Of a stretch of DNA of 64,000 bases, positions 1-9,829 are shown piece after piece. Made by a program: the position numbers and the translations under genes. The stretch lies in contig SNVD02013155.1 in assembly GCA_013180625.2 (NCBI GenBank), forward strand, positions 1 to 64,000, given 5' to 3'. Position 1 is the first letter of the stretch, and each line of letters starts with the position of its first letter. The stretch is from Boswellia sacra (lineage: Eukaryota; Streptophyta; Magnoliopsida; Sapindales; Burseraceae). Under the pieces are notes generated by a model. It had not been told where the DNA came from. It did not search any database and was given only the letters and a program-made list of their open reading frames with translations.

Positions 1-471
1 AAGTGTCTATTTATATATCATTCTCATATCAATTCGTCCATGTTTCTTTGCTATATTCCTTGGTATTTTTAGGTTTTTGTGTGGTTTTTATGTTTGTAGG
101 AGTTTTGGAGCAACTTGCACAAAAATGGAGTAAAACCCTTCATTTTTACCTCTGCTAGTCAACAATCTTCTCGGATTTAAGTGTATTGATATACAATGAA
201 CCCGATGACATATCATATACCGTTGAAAAGCTCTCGAAGTCTACTTTTTAGAGAAATTTACGTTTATGAATCCATTCAGTGTACCGAAAGTTGTAATCAA
301 AACAGTGTAAGAAGTGTAGAAATGTAATTCCACACATCACTGTAGCCTGTATAATACGGGACACTGTAGCACGTTACTGTAGCAGAGTATTTAAACACAT
401 TTTAGGGTTTTATTTTGATAACTTGAAGAGGGGAGAATGTGGTGGAGGCTTCAGCTCTGGAATTCTTTCAT
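1..471 (+). mobile_element. Truncated LTR fragment, inverted relative to element A
   Basis: This stretch reads in the plus (sense) direction as the 5' part of the element A LTR family, from just inside the LTR end (GTGTCTATTTA) to the block that follows the TATTTAAA box. It is the reverse complement of about 1491-1964 in the neighbouring LTR. Near 471 it stops abruptly and joins a minus-oriented leader and primer-binding site. The two arms make an inverted repeat of about 470 bp separated by about 1 kb. The left boundary lies at or beyond the window edge. Confidence 0.85.
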
Positions 472-551
472 CAAAAAATTACGAATCAACAAACGAAAAC
501 AAAATAACAAATCGATTAGAAAATCAATCCCCGGCAACGGCGCCAAAAACT
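472..551 (-). mobile_element. Leader plus tRNA-Asp primer-binding site of a lost element
   Basis: This matches the leader found next to the 5' LTRs of elements A and B. It includes an 18-nt primer-binding site at 528-545, read on the minus strand as TGGCGCCGTTGCCGGGGA, which is complementary to the 3' end of plant tRNA-Asp. It abuts the LTR at 552, so that LTR has an internal region on both sides. That points to recombination between elements, not a simple insertion. Confidence 0.8.
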
Positions 552-1964
552 TGATGCGTTCGATACTAGCAAGTTTACTAGTCGCACAAGTAATAAAGTG
601 ATAAGTAAGATATCGTTCCCACGAGGATTGATTCTAATTGAATTTGTTATTTCCAGCAACAATAAACTAAACAGGGGGGAATTTTTGTTGAATGCTTTAC
701 TAAATGAAATAATAATGCAAACGAAGAATAACAAAACAGAAAGTTAATTCGAATGAAAAATCAATGAGAGAAAGCTGGTTAAGGGATCCTTCTCTACCAC
801 AAGATATGGATTTACGAATTAATTGTAGAATTGTCATCTAATTACAGTATTGAAGTTATCAACCGTAGATAATAACAAGCTCTATTACCCCAATCTTTCC
901 TTACTTTGTTGTTAAAAAAAACAAGCTCTTTATTTAATCTCTATCCATTAAACAACCTAGAACAAGCTCTCTGAGTTTAATTCAATGGATGCATTATGAT
1001 AAGAAAGATAGGTTGATCTAAGCAATAAACACACAAGCTCGGATTATTTAACTGAGGTTATATTCTCCAATTGTAATCTCTGATCACAATTTTGCTACTA
1101 ATGATTAGAAATTCAAGACAATTACGGATCAAGATTTCTAGTCTAGTAATAAATCACAACCAGATTATATTCAGTTGGCCACTCAAATACAATCAGCAAG
1201 CAATCATAAGCATTAAATATGGGAGAATACAAGCAACTTCAATTAGAGAATTGAATAACAATTCCTTACACAATCAACTTACAAAAACCATATCAGGGGC
1301 TTTGAAATCACCCTCAACCAATTCAGATTCAGTTACACATGTTTAAGAATGTGGTTAATACAATACAACATGGAGACATTCCAGAAAATGAAAGGGAAGG
1401 GAAAAACTTAGCAAATTTGATGTAATTCTCTTTGGATTGTAGTTCTTCCTCTTTCCAAGCTTCCTTTCTCCTTCAAGAACTCCAGGAGATGAAAGAATTT
1501 CAGAGCTGCAGCCTCTACCACGTTCTCCCCTCCTTCAAGTTATCAAAATAAAAACCTAAAATGTGTTTAAATACTCTGCTATAGTAACCTGCTACAGTGT
1601 CCCGTATTATACATGCTACAGTGATTTGTGGAATTACATTTCTATACTTCTCACACTGTTTTGATTACAACTTTGGTACACTGAATGGATTTATAAACCG
1701 TAAATTTCTCCAGAAAATAGACTTCGAGAGCTTTCCAACGGTTTATAACATGTCGTCGGGTTCATTGTATATCAATACAATTAAATCCGAGAAGATCACT
1801 GACTAGCAGAGGTGAAAATGAAGGGTTTTACTCCATTTTTGTGCAATTTGCTCCAAAACTCCTACAAACATCAAAACCACACAAAAACATAAAAATACCA
1901 AGGAATATAGCAAAGAAACATGGACGAATTGATATAAAAGTAATACGTAAATAGACACCTATCA
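552..1964 (-). repeat. 3' LTR of element A
   Basis: This 1413-bp LTR starts TGATGCGTTCGA and ends ACCTATCA on the plus strand, and pairs with 8419-9829. In the sense (minus) direction it has a TATA-like TATTTAAA at 1566-1573. A C/G-rich polypurine tract lies just outside at 1965-1979, which marks it as the 3' LTR. It is unusual in also having a primer site on its other side (528-545). Confidence 0.92.
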
Positions 1965-1979
1965 AATCCCCCCACACTT
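1965..1979 (-). other. Polypurine tract of element A
   Basis: On the minus strand this reads AAGTGTGGGGGGATT directly before the 3' LTR. This is the expected plus-strand DNA priming site for LTR retrotransposons, and the same G-run occurs at the equivalent place in elements B and C. Confidence 0.85.
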
Positions 1980-3994
1980 AGACTTTGCTAGTCCTCGAGC
2001 AACTAAAATGATACGAAACAAAAATAAACCGAAACAGAATCAGAGAAAAATTAAAACACACCAATGCTTCAACTTGCAAATAGGCCTCAAAGATTGTACT
2101 TAATTATAACCCAAGGAATACTTCAAAATAATGCACTTGATCAAGAATTTTATCTCAAAAATTAGTTTCGCTTCACTTCAATTCCTCAAGTGTGGGTGTG
2201 TAGAGCCATTCTCACCTAATCACTTGTAACCCGGATGAGTTTATGCATAAAAATGAATCATATTTAATATTGAAGATGTGTGTATAAATGAGCTCCATAG
2301 GCCTGCTTTTCAAGTCACTCTCCACTAATGTAGACATGCACAACACCAAGGATCAAGTAGTACTTTATTAAGCTTGTAACGTTTGGCTTGGGTGAAGGTA
2401 TGATAAAGGATAATAATTTGGCTCAAATCACCCACAAACACATAAATCATTCAAGACTATGTAGAGCTCAACCCTATAACACAACTTTATTTCAATTCAC
2501 TAGGTTACTCCCCAAAATTTATTTAGAACACTCAATCTTTTTTTTTTTGGCAGAAAACAAAAGAAAACTACACCCCCACACTTTGTTGTTTCATTCTTTT
2601 TAAGAACACCCAAGGGTATAGAACTCTTTTTCTTTTTTTTTTCTTTTCTTTTCTTTTTTTAACTGCAATTCCACTCCCCCACACTTAAACAATACATTGT
2701 CCTCAATGTTTAAGTACGTGGAAGATAAGTACAGATTTTTTTTCTCTTTTTTTTTTTTTTACAAACATAATAAAACTCACTTGCATTGCTCATGGCATAA
2801 TCCAACCTCCTCTAACTTCCCAAACCAGAACATAGCTCAAAATGTAATTGCGAATGATTTACATGCTCATAGGTAAGGGATAAACTGTTTGGAACAAATT
2901 CAATTAAGGTTAGGAAATCTTTTAGTGAGTTAACAAAGAAAAAGGTTTACAGAGGCTCAAAGGGGTAACTAGGGATCAATTTTAGTCAAGATTGGCTCTT
3001 AAGGCTCAAACGGTTCAAAGATGGCCTAAATCATTTTCCTAATGTTGCACAGTCTAGGATTTCGCCTCAAGTGACCATCAAACAAGTTCTAGAATTCATT
3101 AAAATCTGAAGAAACACTTAAATTACATAAACTTTCTCTAAGTAAACAAATAACTCAGTGATAATGGCTCGGTGCTCAATTTTGTTGAAGGAATCAAAGG
3201 TAAAGCAAAAGCTAATTAACATTTCAAGCACGCAGATCTATGCATCATTTATAATTTTCCAAGAGTTATTCTCAATTCAATCATTGCCTTATCATTGGCC
3301 CATAAAATGCAAGAGAAGAGGTACGTGGCGTTGTTACACCTGAGTCAAGATTGTATATTTCAACAATCCTTAGGACCAGTAGACCGCAGACTTAAGTTTT
3401 CCAGCCTATATACCTTTATTATGAAAGAACAAAACAAGAAACAAGACACTTCAAACAACATGAAATAAACAAACTACAGATTTATTTGGAGAGAATGCAT
3501 TTCAAGGGTTAAAGAAACCCCATATTCTGCCATTCTCAGGTTTTTCCACAAATTTTTTTTTTGAATCGAAACTGATAAAGAAAAAAACACACAACAACTC
3601 TAAATTACACAAAACTAAACTTACTCATAAAATAACAAAGTCCAACAAGCCAGCAAACAAAAACAAGTCAGTTAGAATGGGTCTAAAAAGTTTAGAGGTT
3701 AGCCTCCTTATTCAGCCACTATAGATTGAAGAGATCCAGAATGCGTTTCAAGAGAACTTAAACTTTTTAAGCCACCACCCTAAAAGCCAAGATTAGAAAA
3801 TATTACCTGGGACGAAAGAAATAACCTGAAAAAAAAAACTCAAAAGAAATGACATGAAAAATCTATATATATGTAAAATAACACTAAAAGAAAAGTAAGA
3901 GAGAAAACGAAGCAACATATGAGATAGAGATTCAGAGAAGCGTTAAAATCTATAGTCTGTACGCCTTTTATTGCCATGTCTCCAAAACCAATGC
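1980..3994 (-). mobile_element. Non-coding 3' internal region of element A
   Basis: About 2 kb between the LOG stop and the polypurine tract contains no supportable ORF. It aligns along its length with 34990-36964 in element B and more loosely with 12457-13950 in element C. It contains T- and A-runs near 2540, 2630 and 2745 and a second purine-rich motif at 2672-2713. Short ORFs in this stretch are not conserved between copies. Confidence 0.75.
2672..2713 (-). other. Conserved internal purine motif (GAGGACAATGT..AAGTGTGGGGG)
   Basis: Read on the minus strand this is a GAGGACAATGT block followed by TTAAGTGTGGGGGAG, similar to the true polypurine tract. It is repeated at 35715-35757 in element B and near 13180-13215 in element C, and comparable motifs are common upstream of the 3' LTR in plant Gypsy elements. 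It may be an additional plus-strand priming site or an untranslated control region. The function is inferred only from position. Confidence 0.55.
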
Positions 3995-4593
3995 TTATCC
4001 GAAGCCTGTGTTGTGAATCATGTTCGAATAGACAAATTCTTGTAGTTTATCAATTAACTCCCCTGCAGTTGAAGCTGTAACCAGGATTTGCCTCGCCGAC
4101 GGTGAGATGAAGTTTTTTCTACAGCTTGATCAAGAAAGGACAACAAACCATCAAAAAAAATTATTGACATTTAACAAACCAATGGGTTTCCGATGGATGT
4201 TTAGCTGTGCCCAAGAGGTGATTTGAAATATCTCCTCTAATGTACCATAACCACCAGGCAAAGCTATAAATGCATAGGACTTAACAACCATATGTGCAAT
4301 ACGCTCATGCATGCTAGAGACCTGTAACTCTTCCCCGATTGTATTGCCTACGATATCTCGTACAGCTAATGGTTTAGGGATAATGCCGAGAACTTGCTCC
4401 CTCCTAGGGATGCAGCTGTCGACACACACCCCATTAACCCAAGACTACCCCCTCCATAAATCAAATTAATACCCCTCGCAGCTAATGTCCTACCAAAATC
4501 AAGAGCTGCTGTGGTAAACTCTCCATCTTTACCAAATTGCGATCCGCAAAATACGCATATATTGCGGAATCGCCGAATTGGTGGTTTCTCCAT
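3995..4593 (-). pseudogene. LOG: Captured intronless LOG (cytokinin riboside 5'-monophosphate phosphoribohydrolase), frameshifted
   Basis: LOG enzymes release active cytokinin bases from their riboside monophosphates in the cytosol. From the ATG at 4591-4593 the frame shows the N-terminal CVFCGS block, then GGGSLGLMG, then the signature PGGYGTLEE, then [10 protein letters not shown], then the C-terminal ISPSAR..STAGEL helix region, ending at TAA 3995-3997. This is a complete LOG architecture in one uninterrupted stretch. Plant LOG genes normally have several introns, so the copy looks derived from mRNA. Three single-base indels break the frame: one before VLGIIP (about 4392), one in a T8 run (about 4155), and one in an A-run just after QAVEK (about 4120). 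The catalytic motif itself is intact here. It lies in the env position of element A on its sense strand, 695 bp downstream of the cysteine-rich ORF. Expression as an active enzyme is unlikely. Confidence 0.88.
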
Positions 4594-4732
4594 TTCTACA
4601 AGTGCTCTAATCTTGTGTAAGACACGTTAGATATTATGCTTTTCAATTGCAAGACAGGTTATGGATTGACATATGAAAACATGCAGAATGTATATATACA
4701 CACATAAAACTCTCAAATTTTGACACAAGGGG

Positions 4733-5069
4733 ACATACTTTCGGTGGGGGTTGCTCGATGCAGATTTATTGCCTCAAGATTTGAAAAAATGAGATATGCT
4801 TTCGGCGAGGTTTGACAAAACCTACACACTTGTCTCCCACGTGAAGCATGGAAAATGGAGATACACTTTCGGCGGGGGTTGACAAAAACCTCCACACTTG
4901 TCTCCCACAGTGAAACATGAAAAAATGGAGATGTACTCAGTTCGTGGAGGTTGACACAAAACCTCAACATTTTGTCTCCCACGTTAAGCATGAAAAAGTT
5001 AGGATTATACTTTCTGTGTAGGAGTTGACAAAACCTCCGACACTTCGTTCCACGTGATGCTTATGACAT
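4733..5069 (-). repeat. 67-bp minisatellite with CACGTG cores upstream of LOG
   Basis: About four to five diverged tandem copies of a unit of about 67 bp run across this interval. Each has a CTTTCGGCGGGG block, a TTGACAAAACCT block and a TCTCCCACGTGAAGCATG block. The palindromic CACGTG (G-box/E-box core) is intact at 4838-4843 and 5051-5056 and mutated in the other units. The array sits between the cysteine-rich ORF and the LOG start, about 140-480 bp upstream of LOG. The same array is at 37762-38085 in element B, so it was present in the source element. Confidence 0.85.
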
Positions 5070-5287
5070 GGGGTAGTCTATGGTTTGTCAAAAAGAAAAC
5101 TTGAAATTAAAACAAACAAAATCAACCAACAACAACAACACAAAAACAACATTGATAATCAGATCAAACGAAACAAGAAAGAAATAAAATTCGACAACAA
5201 CTACACACATTCAAGTATACAAGTAGTTGTGATTGTGGCTCACATCTTCCTCTGGTTTTACGTCCAGTAACGGCTGAAAAACGCCTT

Positions 5288-5844
5288 CTATGAGTCGGGG
5301 ATTTGCTTCCCATCCAGTTTTCTTATAAACTGGCAAACAGGGTCGTTTTTAGTCAGATTCCCTAGACTATAAACACTTGCCATATCACGAAATTGTGTCC
5401 ATAGATTAGCAATGCACGCTGAACAAGTCCACAAGAATGTGACTCGAGAGTTAACAAAACATTATCCAGCGACTCATTACTCATACCATTCTTAATAAAT
5501 GAAAGTTTATCTTCTCTATTCCTGGACGCAAAACCTAATGAACGACAAGTCTGGTTACATTTCCATCTAGCACATTTATAACATACTTGTAACCCTTTCG
5601 CTCTTCGCCTCTTGGCGTAGTAGCTTTTTCCTAGACCAGGCATGTATTTTGCGAGATTAATGTCCGGCTCACCGGACAATCTCACCTTGGCTTCGATAGC
5701 CATCGGATATCAGCAGGCACATTTAGGAGCATCAACGCCCAACGTCTAGTCATCCGTACTTTATAAATTTTAAACACAGCATTTTGAGGAAGTGAAGGGA
5801 AATATGTACACGACGGTTCGACAGAAAGGATATTCGGCATCCAT
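5288..5844 (-). pseudogene. Carlavirus-like cysteine-rich nucleic-acid-binding protein ORF, frameshifted
   Basis: The ORF starts at ATG 5842-5844 and ends at TAG 5288-5290; element B holds the same gene at 184 codons. The middle of the protein has the basic stretch YAKRRRAK followed by four cysteines spaced CX2CX4CX3C (about residues 87-99) and then an FIKxG block. This order of a GxSxYxxKRRA block, a cysteine cluster and an FI(K/R) block is that of the cysteine-rich nucleic-acid-binding proteins of carlaviruses, which bind nucleic acid through a zinc-finger-like region. The C-terminal 65 residues have no assignment. The copy is broken by indels near the start and around residue 47, a net 2 bp longer than the element B copy. 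It lies on the element's sense strand, downstream of the post-pol motif and upstream of LOG. A plant origin of the ORF remains possible. Confidence 0.6.
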
Positions 5845-6244
5845 TGAAGAGAAGAAAAGGAGAGATATATTACCGAGAATGCCAATGAGTATGTTTACTC
5901 CAAGATCTGCACGTTTCAAACCTTCGAGCCAATGGTTTCAACTCCCTTCGAATGTTTCCCCAAGTGTTGCACAGAGGAATTCAAAGTATGAAAATATCAA
6001 ATAAACAAAGGAAGGAAAAGAAAGGAGTAGAGACGAAATAAAGCACATAAGAGATAACAACACAATAAAAAACAAAAAGTAAAAAAGCCAAGTAAAACAA
6101 ATAAAAAAAATGAGCCAAGATGTCAAAGAGAGATAAAACTTGATTCAATTTGAGGCTACGAAAGGAATCTCCTCGAGACACAAAAATTGATCATTATTAC
6201 CTTATTTTATTTTTCTTTTCTTTTCTTTATTTATTTTTCAAAAA
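5845..6244 (-). other. AT-rich spacer between post-pol motif and cysteine-rich ORF
   Basis: About 400 bp, dominated on the plus strand by A-rich and TTTTCTTTT runs. The region is matched at 38854-39257 in element B. ORFs here are low-complexity phenylalanine/leucine runs and are not supported as genes. Confidence 0.6.
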
Positions 6245-6298
6245 CATTGGGTTGCCTCCCAATAAGCGCTTGGTTTAACGTCCTCAGCCCGACGTTGG
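6245..6298 (-). other. Post-pol junction motif of Athila-like elements
   Basis: On the minus strand this is a GACGTT..GTTAAACCAAGCGCTT block followed by ATTGGGAGGCAACCCAATG. It contains the inverted repeat TTGGG..CCCAA with GAGGCAA in the loop region. Blocks like this are typical of the region after the polyprotein in plant Athila/Tat elements. The motif is shared with 39258-39311 (element B) and, degraded, 14390-14430 (element C). Confidence 0.65.
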
Positions 6299-6560
6299 TT
6301 CCATCATGTGAGGATCCAATCTCTGCTGTGCTTCTCTAGTGGGCTTGGATCCTTCTTCCAACAAGAAATGGTGCAAGCATATGGCTGGGCCTTGGATCTT
6401 AGCAAGTCGTCCACTTAATAGCTGTTTTGTGAACTCTAAGTACTCGGACGCGTTTCTTTTCTTGTAGTGGTGCAAGGCCCATTTCTATTGTAACTAGCAA
6501 AGGATCTTTGTCACCCAAAAACACATGCCTCAAATAATCTGGAAGTAGTTTAAGCTCCAA
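6284..6560 (-). pseudogene. N-terminal stub of Ty3/Gypsy reverse transcriptase
   Basis: One minus frame contains LLEEGSKPTREAQQRLDPHM, which matches the conserved start of Athila/Gypsy reverse transcriptase just before the finger domain. The preceding part, LELKLLPDYLRHVFLG, comes from the other frame at the end of the protease ORF. Immediately after PHMME the sequence runs into the post-pol motif, so the catalytic part (YxDD), RNase H and integrase were removed by one large deletion. A frameshift lies near 6400. The same break is seen in element B. Confidence 0.75.
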
Positions 6561-7430
6561 GGTATTGGCTTTCATCACAGAAGGAAGAAGTTTCTTATTA
6601 GATAAAAGCAATTCAATGTACGAAACATCATACCTGTTTGTGATTATAGCTATAGTCTCATCTAAGCATGCCATAGCTTCCTCCATTTCTTTGGACATTT
6701 GTATCAACCTTCTTGGTTCTTTGGAATTTTTTGTCCCTATGAGCTCATTAATAGCCATTTCCAATCCATCCTTGCGAGTTAACTCAAAACATTGTTGTGC
6801 CAAAGAATTGATAACATCCACTGCAAAAACAGAATGCAAGTCACTAGGGTACCTCATTGCCTCAAAAATATTGAAACGAATCACCTTGCCATCAAACTCC
6901 ATGGTGAAAGTGCCATCATAAACCTCAATCTTGGTTCTAGCATTTTTCAAGGATGGTCTCCCTAAAAGAATCGAAGTTGAATTAGGAGATGTCTCATCCT
7001 CTATTTTAAGGACAAAGAAGTCTGCTGGGAAAACCAATTGATCCACCTGCACAAGCACATCTTCCACAACTCTTTTGGGATATGCATTAAAATGATCAGC
7101 AAGTTGAATGGTAATACGAGTTTTTGCAAAAGGTCCAAGATTTAAAGAAGCATAAATGGAATATGGCATGACATTAATAGATGCTCCTAAATCTAACAGA
7201 GCTCTTTCAAACTTGGTATTACCAATGGTGCATGGAATGGTGAATGTACCTGGATCATTGCATTTCGTAGGAATTTTTCTTTGTAATACAGCTGAAACAT
7301 TTTCCCCCACACTTACTTTCTCATTCCCTTTTAAATTTCTCTTATTGGTGCATAACTCCTTGAGACGCTTTGTATAATGAGGTACTTGCTCGATAGAATC
7401 CAGATTTGGTATATTTACCTCGATTTTGTG
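6399..7430 (-). pseudogene. Athila-type retropepsin (pro) region
   Basis: This codes for the aspartic protease that processes the retroelement polyprotein. The active-site block DLGASINVMPYS lies near 7193 and the second conserved block ILLGRPSLKNA follows about 80 residues later. Upstream is the typical KIPTKCNDPGTFTIPCTIG linker. The region continues through a spacer into the start of reverse transcriptase. The frame is open from about 7430 to 6399 but is offset by a single-base deletion from the gag frame upstream. It is the best preserved copy of this protein in the window; element B is more damaged. Confidence 0.85.
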
Positions 7431-8305
7431 AAAGTCTCCAGGATTTTCTGTTCTTGTTCCTCCTTCATCGATTTTGCAAATCTACTAGGATAAAGTGGAG
7501 GAGTAACATATGAAGGAATGGGAGTTATAGGATTTACCTGAGAAGTCAATGTTTTGTTCATGATGGATGTGGTGCCATCTCCTTCATCAGTTTGTAATTT
7601 TCCTGCCAAGACATCTAATTGCTCTCCACTTTGCGAAGTTATCGCACTAGCGGTCTCGCTTGGATTGATCACTGTTTGGGAAGATAATTTTTTTGAGTCT
7701 TGGCCCTCGAATTTGCTCATGCTAGTAGCCAATTGTCCCATTTGATTTGCCAGGTTTTGGATACTTGCCCCAGTTTCCTGCTGGAATTGCATTGTGTTAG
7801 TGGCAAGTGCATTAACAATGTCCTGGAGGGACATACCTGAGTTTTGTGAAGCTGGTTGCGGTGCTGGATGTGGCATTGGTGGTGGTTGCATTTGAAAAGG
7901 TTGCTGCACTCTCGGTTGATTGAAACCTTGTGGCCGATTTGGTATGGCATTTGGGGCGATTGGTTGATGATTCCAGTAATTAAAATTAGGGTGATCTCCC
8001 CATCCGACATTGTAAGTGTTAGAGAAGGGATCATACCATTGCCTTGTTTGTCCTGGAAATCCACCCATGGCATTGGCTTGTTCCATATATTCTTCTTGTA
8101 AAGTTGGATACATGTCAATTGGATGCTCCATCGTAGAATATATCCCACATTCATAAGATTTTTGTATATCTCCTACAGCCATGTTTTCCACAAGAAAGGT
8201 TAGCTCAGAAAGTTGTTGTTCAATGTTCGGAGTGCTTACCTCATTTACTCTCCATGGTACTTGTGGCTCAAATCCGCTACTGAATTGATAGAAGTTTACT
8301 GCCAT
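7415..8305 (-). pseudogene. C-terminal part of Athila-type gag
   Basis: The frame starts at ATG 8303-8305, only about 90 bp after the primer site. It has a coiled-coil-like opening (VNEVSTPNIEQQLSELTFLV), a glycine/aromatic block ending FSNTYNVGWGDHPNFNYWNH, a proline/glutamine-rich stretch, and a QETGASIQNLANQMGQLA heptad. All of these belong to the region downstream of the capsid in Athila-like gag. The capsid domain, and any zinc knuckle normally encoded before this, are absent. Read-through to the protease is broken by a one-base deletion near 7431. Because gag begins so close to the primer site, a deletion that fused the leader to mid-gag is likely. Confidence 0.8.
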
Positions 8306-8394
8306 GCTGTCTAAACACAAACAATCAGAAAAGAAAAACAAAGAAAATATGAATCAACAATGAAAACAAAATAACAAATCGATTAGAAAATCAA

Positions 8395-8412
8395 TCCCCG
8401 GCAACGGCGCCC
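8395..8412 (-). other. Primer-binding site of element A (tRNA-Asp)
   Basis: The minus strand matches the 3' end of plant tRNA-Asp over 17 of 18 positions. The outermost base at 8412 is changed relative to the perfect copy at 528-545. It is separated from the 5' LTR by 6 bp. Confidence 0.85.
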
Positions 8413-8418
8413 AAAACT

Positions 8419-9829
8419 TGATGCGTTCGAAACTAGCAAGTATACTAGTCGCACAAGTAATAAAGTGATAAGTAAGATATCGTTCCCACGAGGATTGATT
8501 CTAATTGAATTTGTTATTTCCAGCAACAATAAACTAAACAGGGGGGGATTTTTGTTGAATGCTTTACTAAATGAAATAAGAATGCAAGTAAAGAATAACA
8601 AAACAGAAAGTAAATTTGAATGAAAAATCAATGGGAGAAAGCTGGTTAAGGGATCCTTCTCTACCACAAGATATGGATTTGGAATTAATTGTAGAATTGT
8701 CATCTAATTACAGCATTGAAGTTATCAACCGTAGATAATAACAAGCTCTATTACCCCAATCTTTCCTTACTTTGTTGTTAAATAAAACAAGCTCTTTATT
8801 TAATCTCTATCCATTAAACAACCTAGAACAAGCTCTCTGAGTTTAATTCAATGGATGCATTATGATAAGAAAGATAGGTTGATCTAAGCAATAAACACAC
8901 AAGCTCGGATTATTTAACTTAGGTTATATTCTCCAATTGTAATCTCTGATCACAATTTTGCTACTAATGATTAGAAATTCAAGACAATTACGGATCAAGA
9001 TTTCTAGTCTAGCAATAAATCACAACCAGATTATATTCAGTTGGCCACTCAAATACAATCAGCAAGCAATCATAAGCATTAAATATGGGAGAATACAAGC
9101 AACTTCAATTAGAGAATTGGATAACAATTCCTTACACAATCAACTTACAAAAACCATATCAGGGGCTTTGAAATCACCCTCAACCAATTCAGATTCAGTT
9201 ACACATGTTTAAGAACGTGGTAAATACAATACAACATGGAGACATTCCAGAAAATGAAAGGGAAGGGAAAAACTTAGCAAATTTGATGTAATTCTCTTTG
9301 GATTGTAGTTCTTCCTCTTTCCAAGCTTCCTTTCTCCTTCAAGAACTCCAGGAGATGAAAGAATTCCAGAGCTGCAGCCTCCACCACGTTCTCCCCTCTT
9401 CAAGTTATGAAAATAAAACCCTAAAATGTGTTTAAATACTCTGCTACAGTGAATTGCTACAGTGCCCCGTATTATACATGCTACAGTGACTTGTGGAATT
9501 ATATTTCTATACATCTCACACTGTTTTGATTAGAACTTTTGGTACACTGAATGGATTTATAAACCGTAAATTTCTCCAGAAAATAGACTTCGAGAGCTTT
9601 CCAACGGTAAATAATATGTCGTCGGGTTCATTGTATATCAATACAATTAAATCCGAGAAGATCACTGACTAGCAGAGGTGAAAATGAAGGGTTTTACTCC
9701 ATTTTTGTACAAGTTGCTCCAAAACTCCTACAAACATCAAAACACACAAAAACATAAAAATACCACGGAATATAGCAAAGAAACATGGACGAATTGATAT
9801 AAAAGTAATACATAAATAGACACCTATCA
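8419..9829 (-). repeat. 5' LTR of element A
   Basis: This 1411-bp LTR has TGATGCGTTCGA..ACCTATCA ends and aligns along its length with 552-1964 with scattered substitutions. The sense-strand TATTTAAA box is at 9431-9438. On its outer side (9830 onward) it abuts a different, purine-rich element remnant. Confidence 0.92.

Larger units (their letters stand above)
552..9829 (-). mobile_element. Element A: Athila-like non-autonomous LTR retrotransposon carrying captured genes
   Basis: The element is 9278 bp on the minus strand. Its 5' LTR is 8419-9829 and its 3' LTR 552-1964, both with TG..CA ends. In sense order the internal region holds the tRNA-Asp primer site, a gag C-terminal part, a retropepsin, the first residues of reverse transcriptase, a post-pol junction motif, a carlavirus-like cysteine-rich ORF, a minisatellite, an intronless LOG copy, about 2 kb without coding, and the polypurine tract. 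Most of reverse transcriptase, all of RNase H and integrase, and the N-terminal part of gag are missing, so movement needed enzymes from elsewhere. No target-site duplication can be assigned because the left LTR abuts another primer site. The tRNA-Asp primer and the DLGAS-type protease place it near Athila/Calypso elements. Confidence 0.9.

Noticed and set aside
1092..1346. 84-residue ORF conserved at 8958-9212
   Set aside because: The conservation is explained by the two LTRs of one element; it is not conserved as an intact frame in the element B LTRs.
5938..6181. Membrane-protein-like ORFs rich in Phe and Leu
   Set aside because: They come from A-rich plus-strand DNA in the spacer of element A and are not conserved in element B.
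6565..7377. Plus-strand ORFs opposite the protease
   Set aside because: They are antisense shadows of the retropepsin and gag frame, which has the recognisable motifs.
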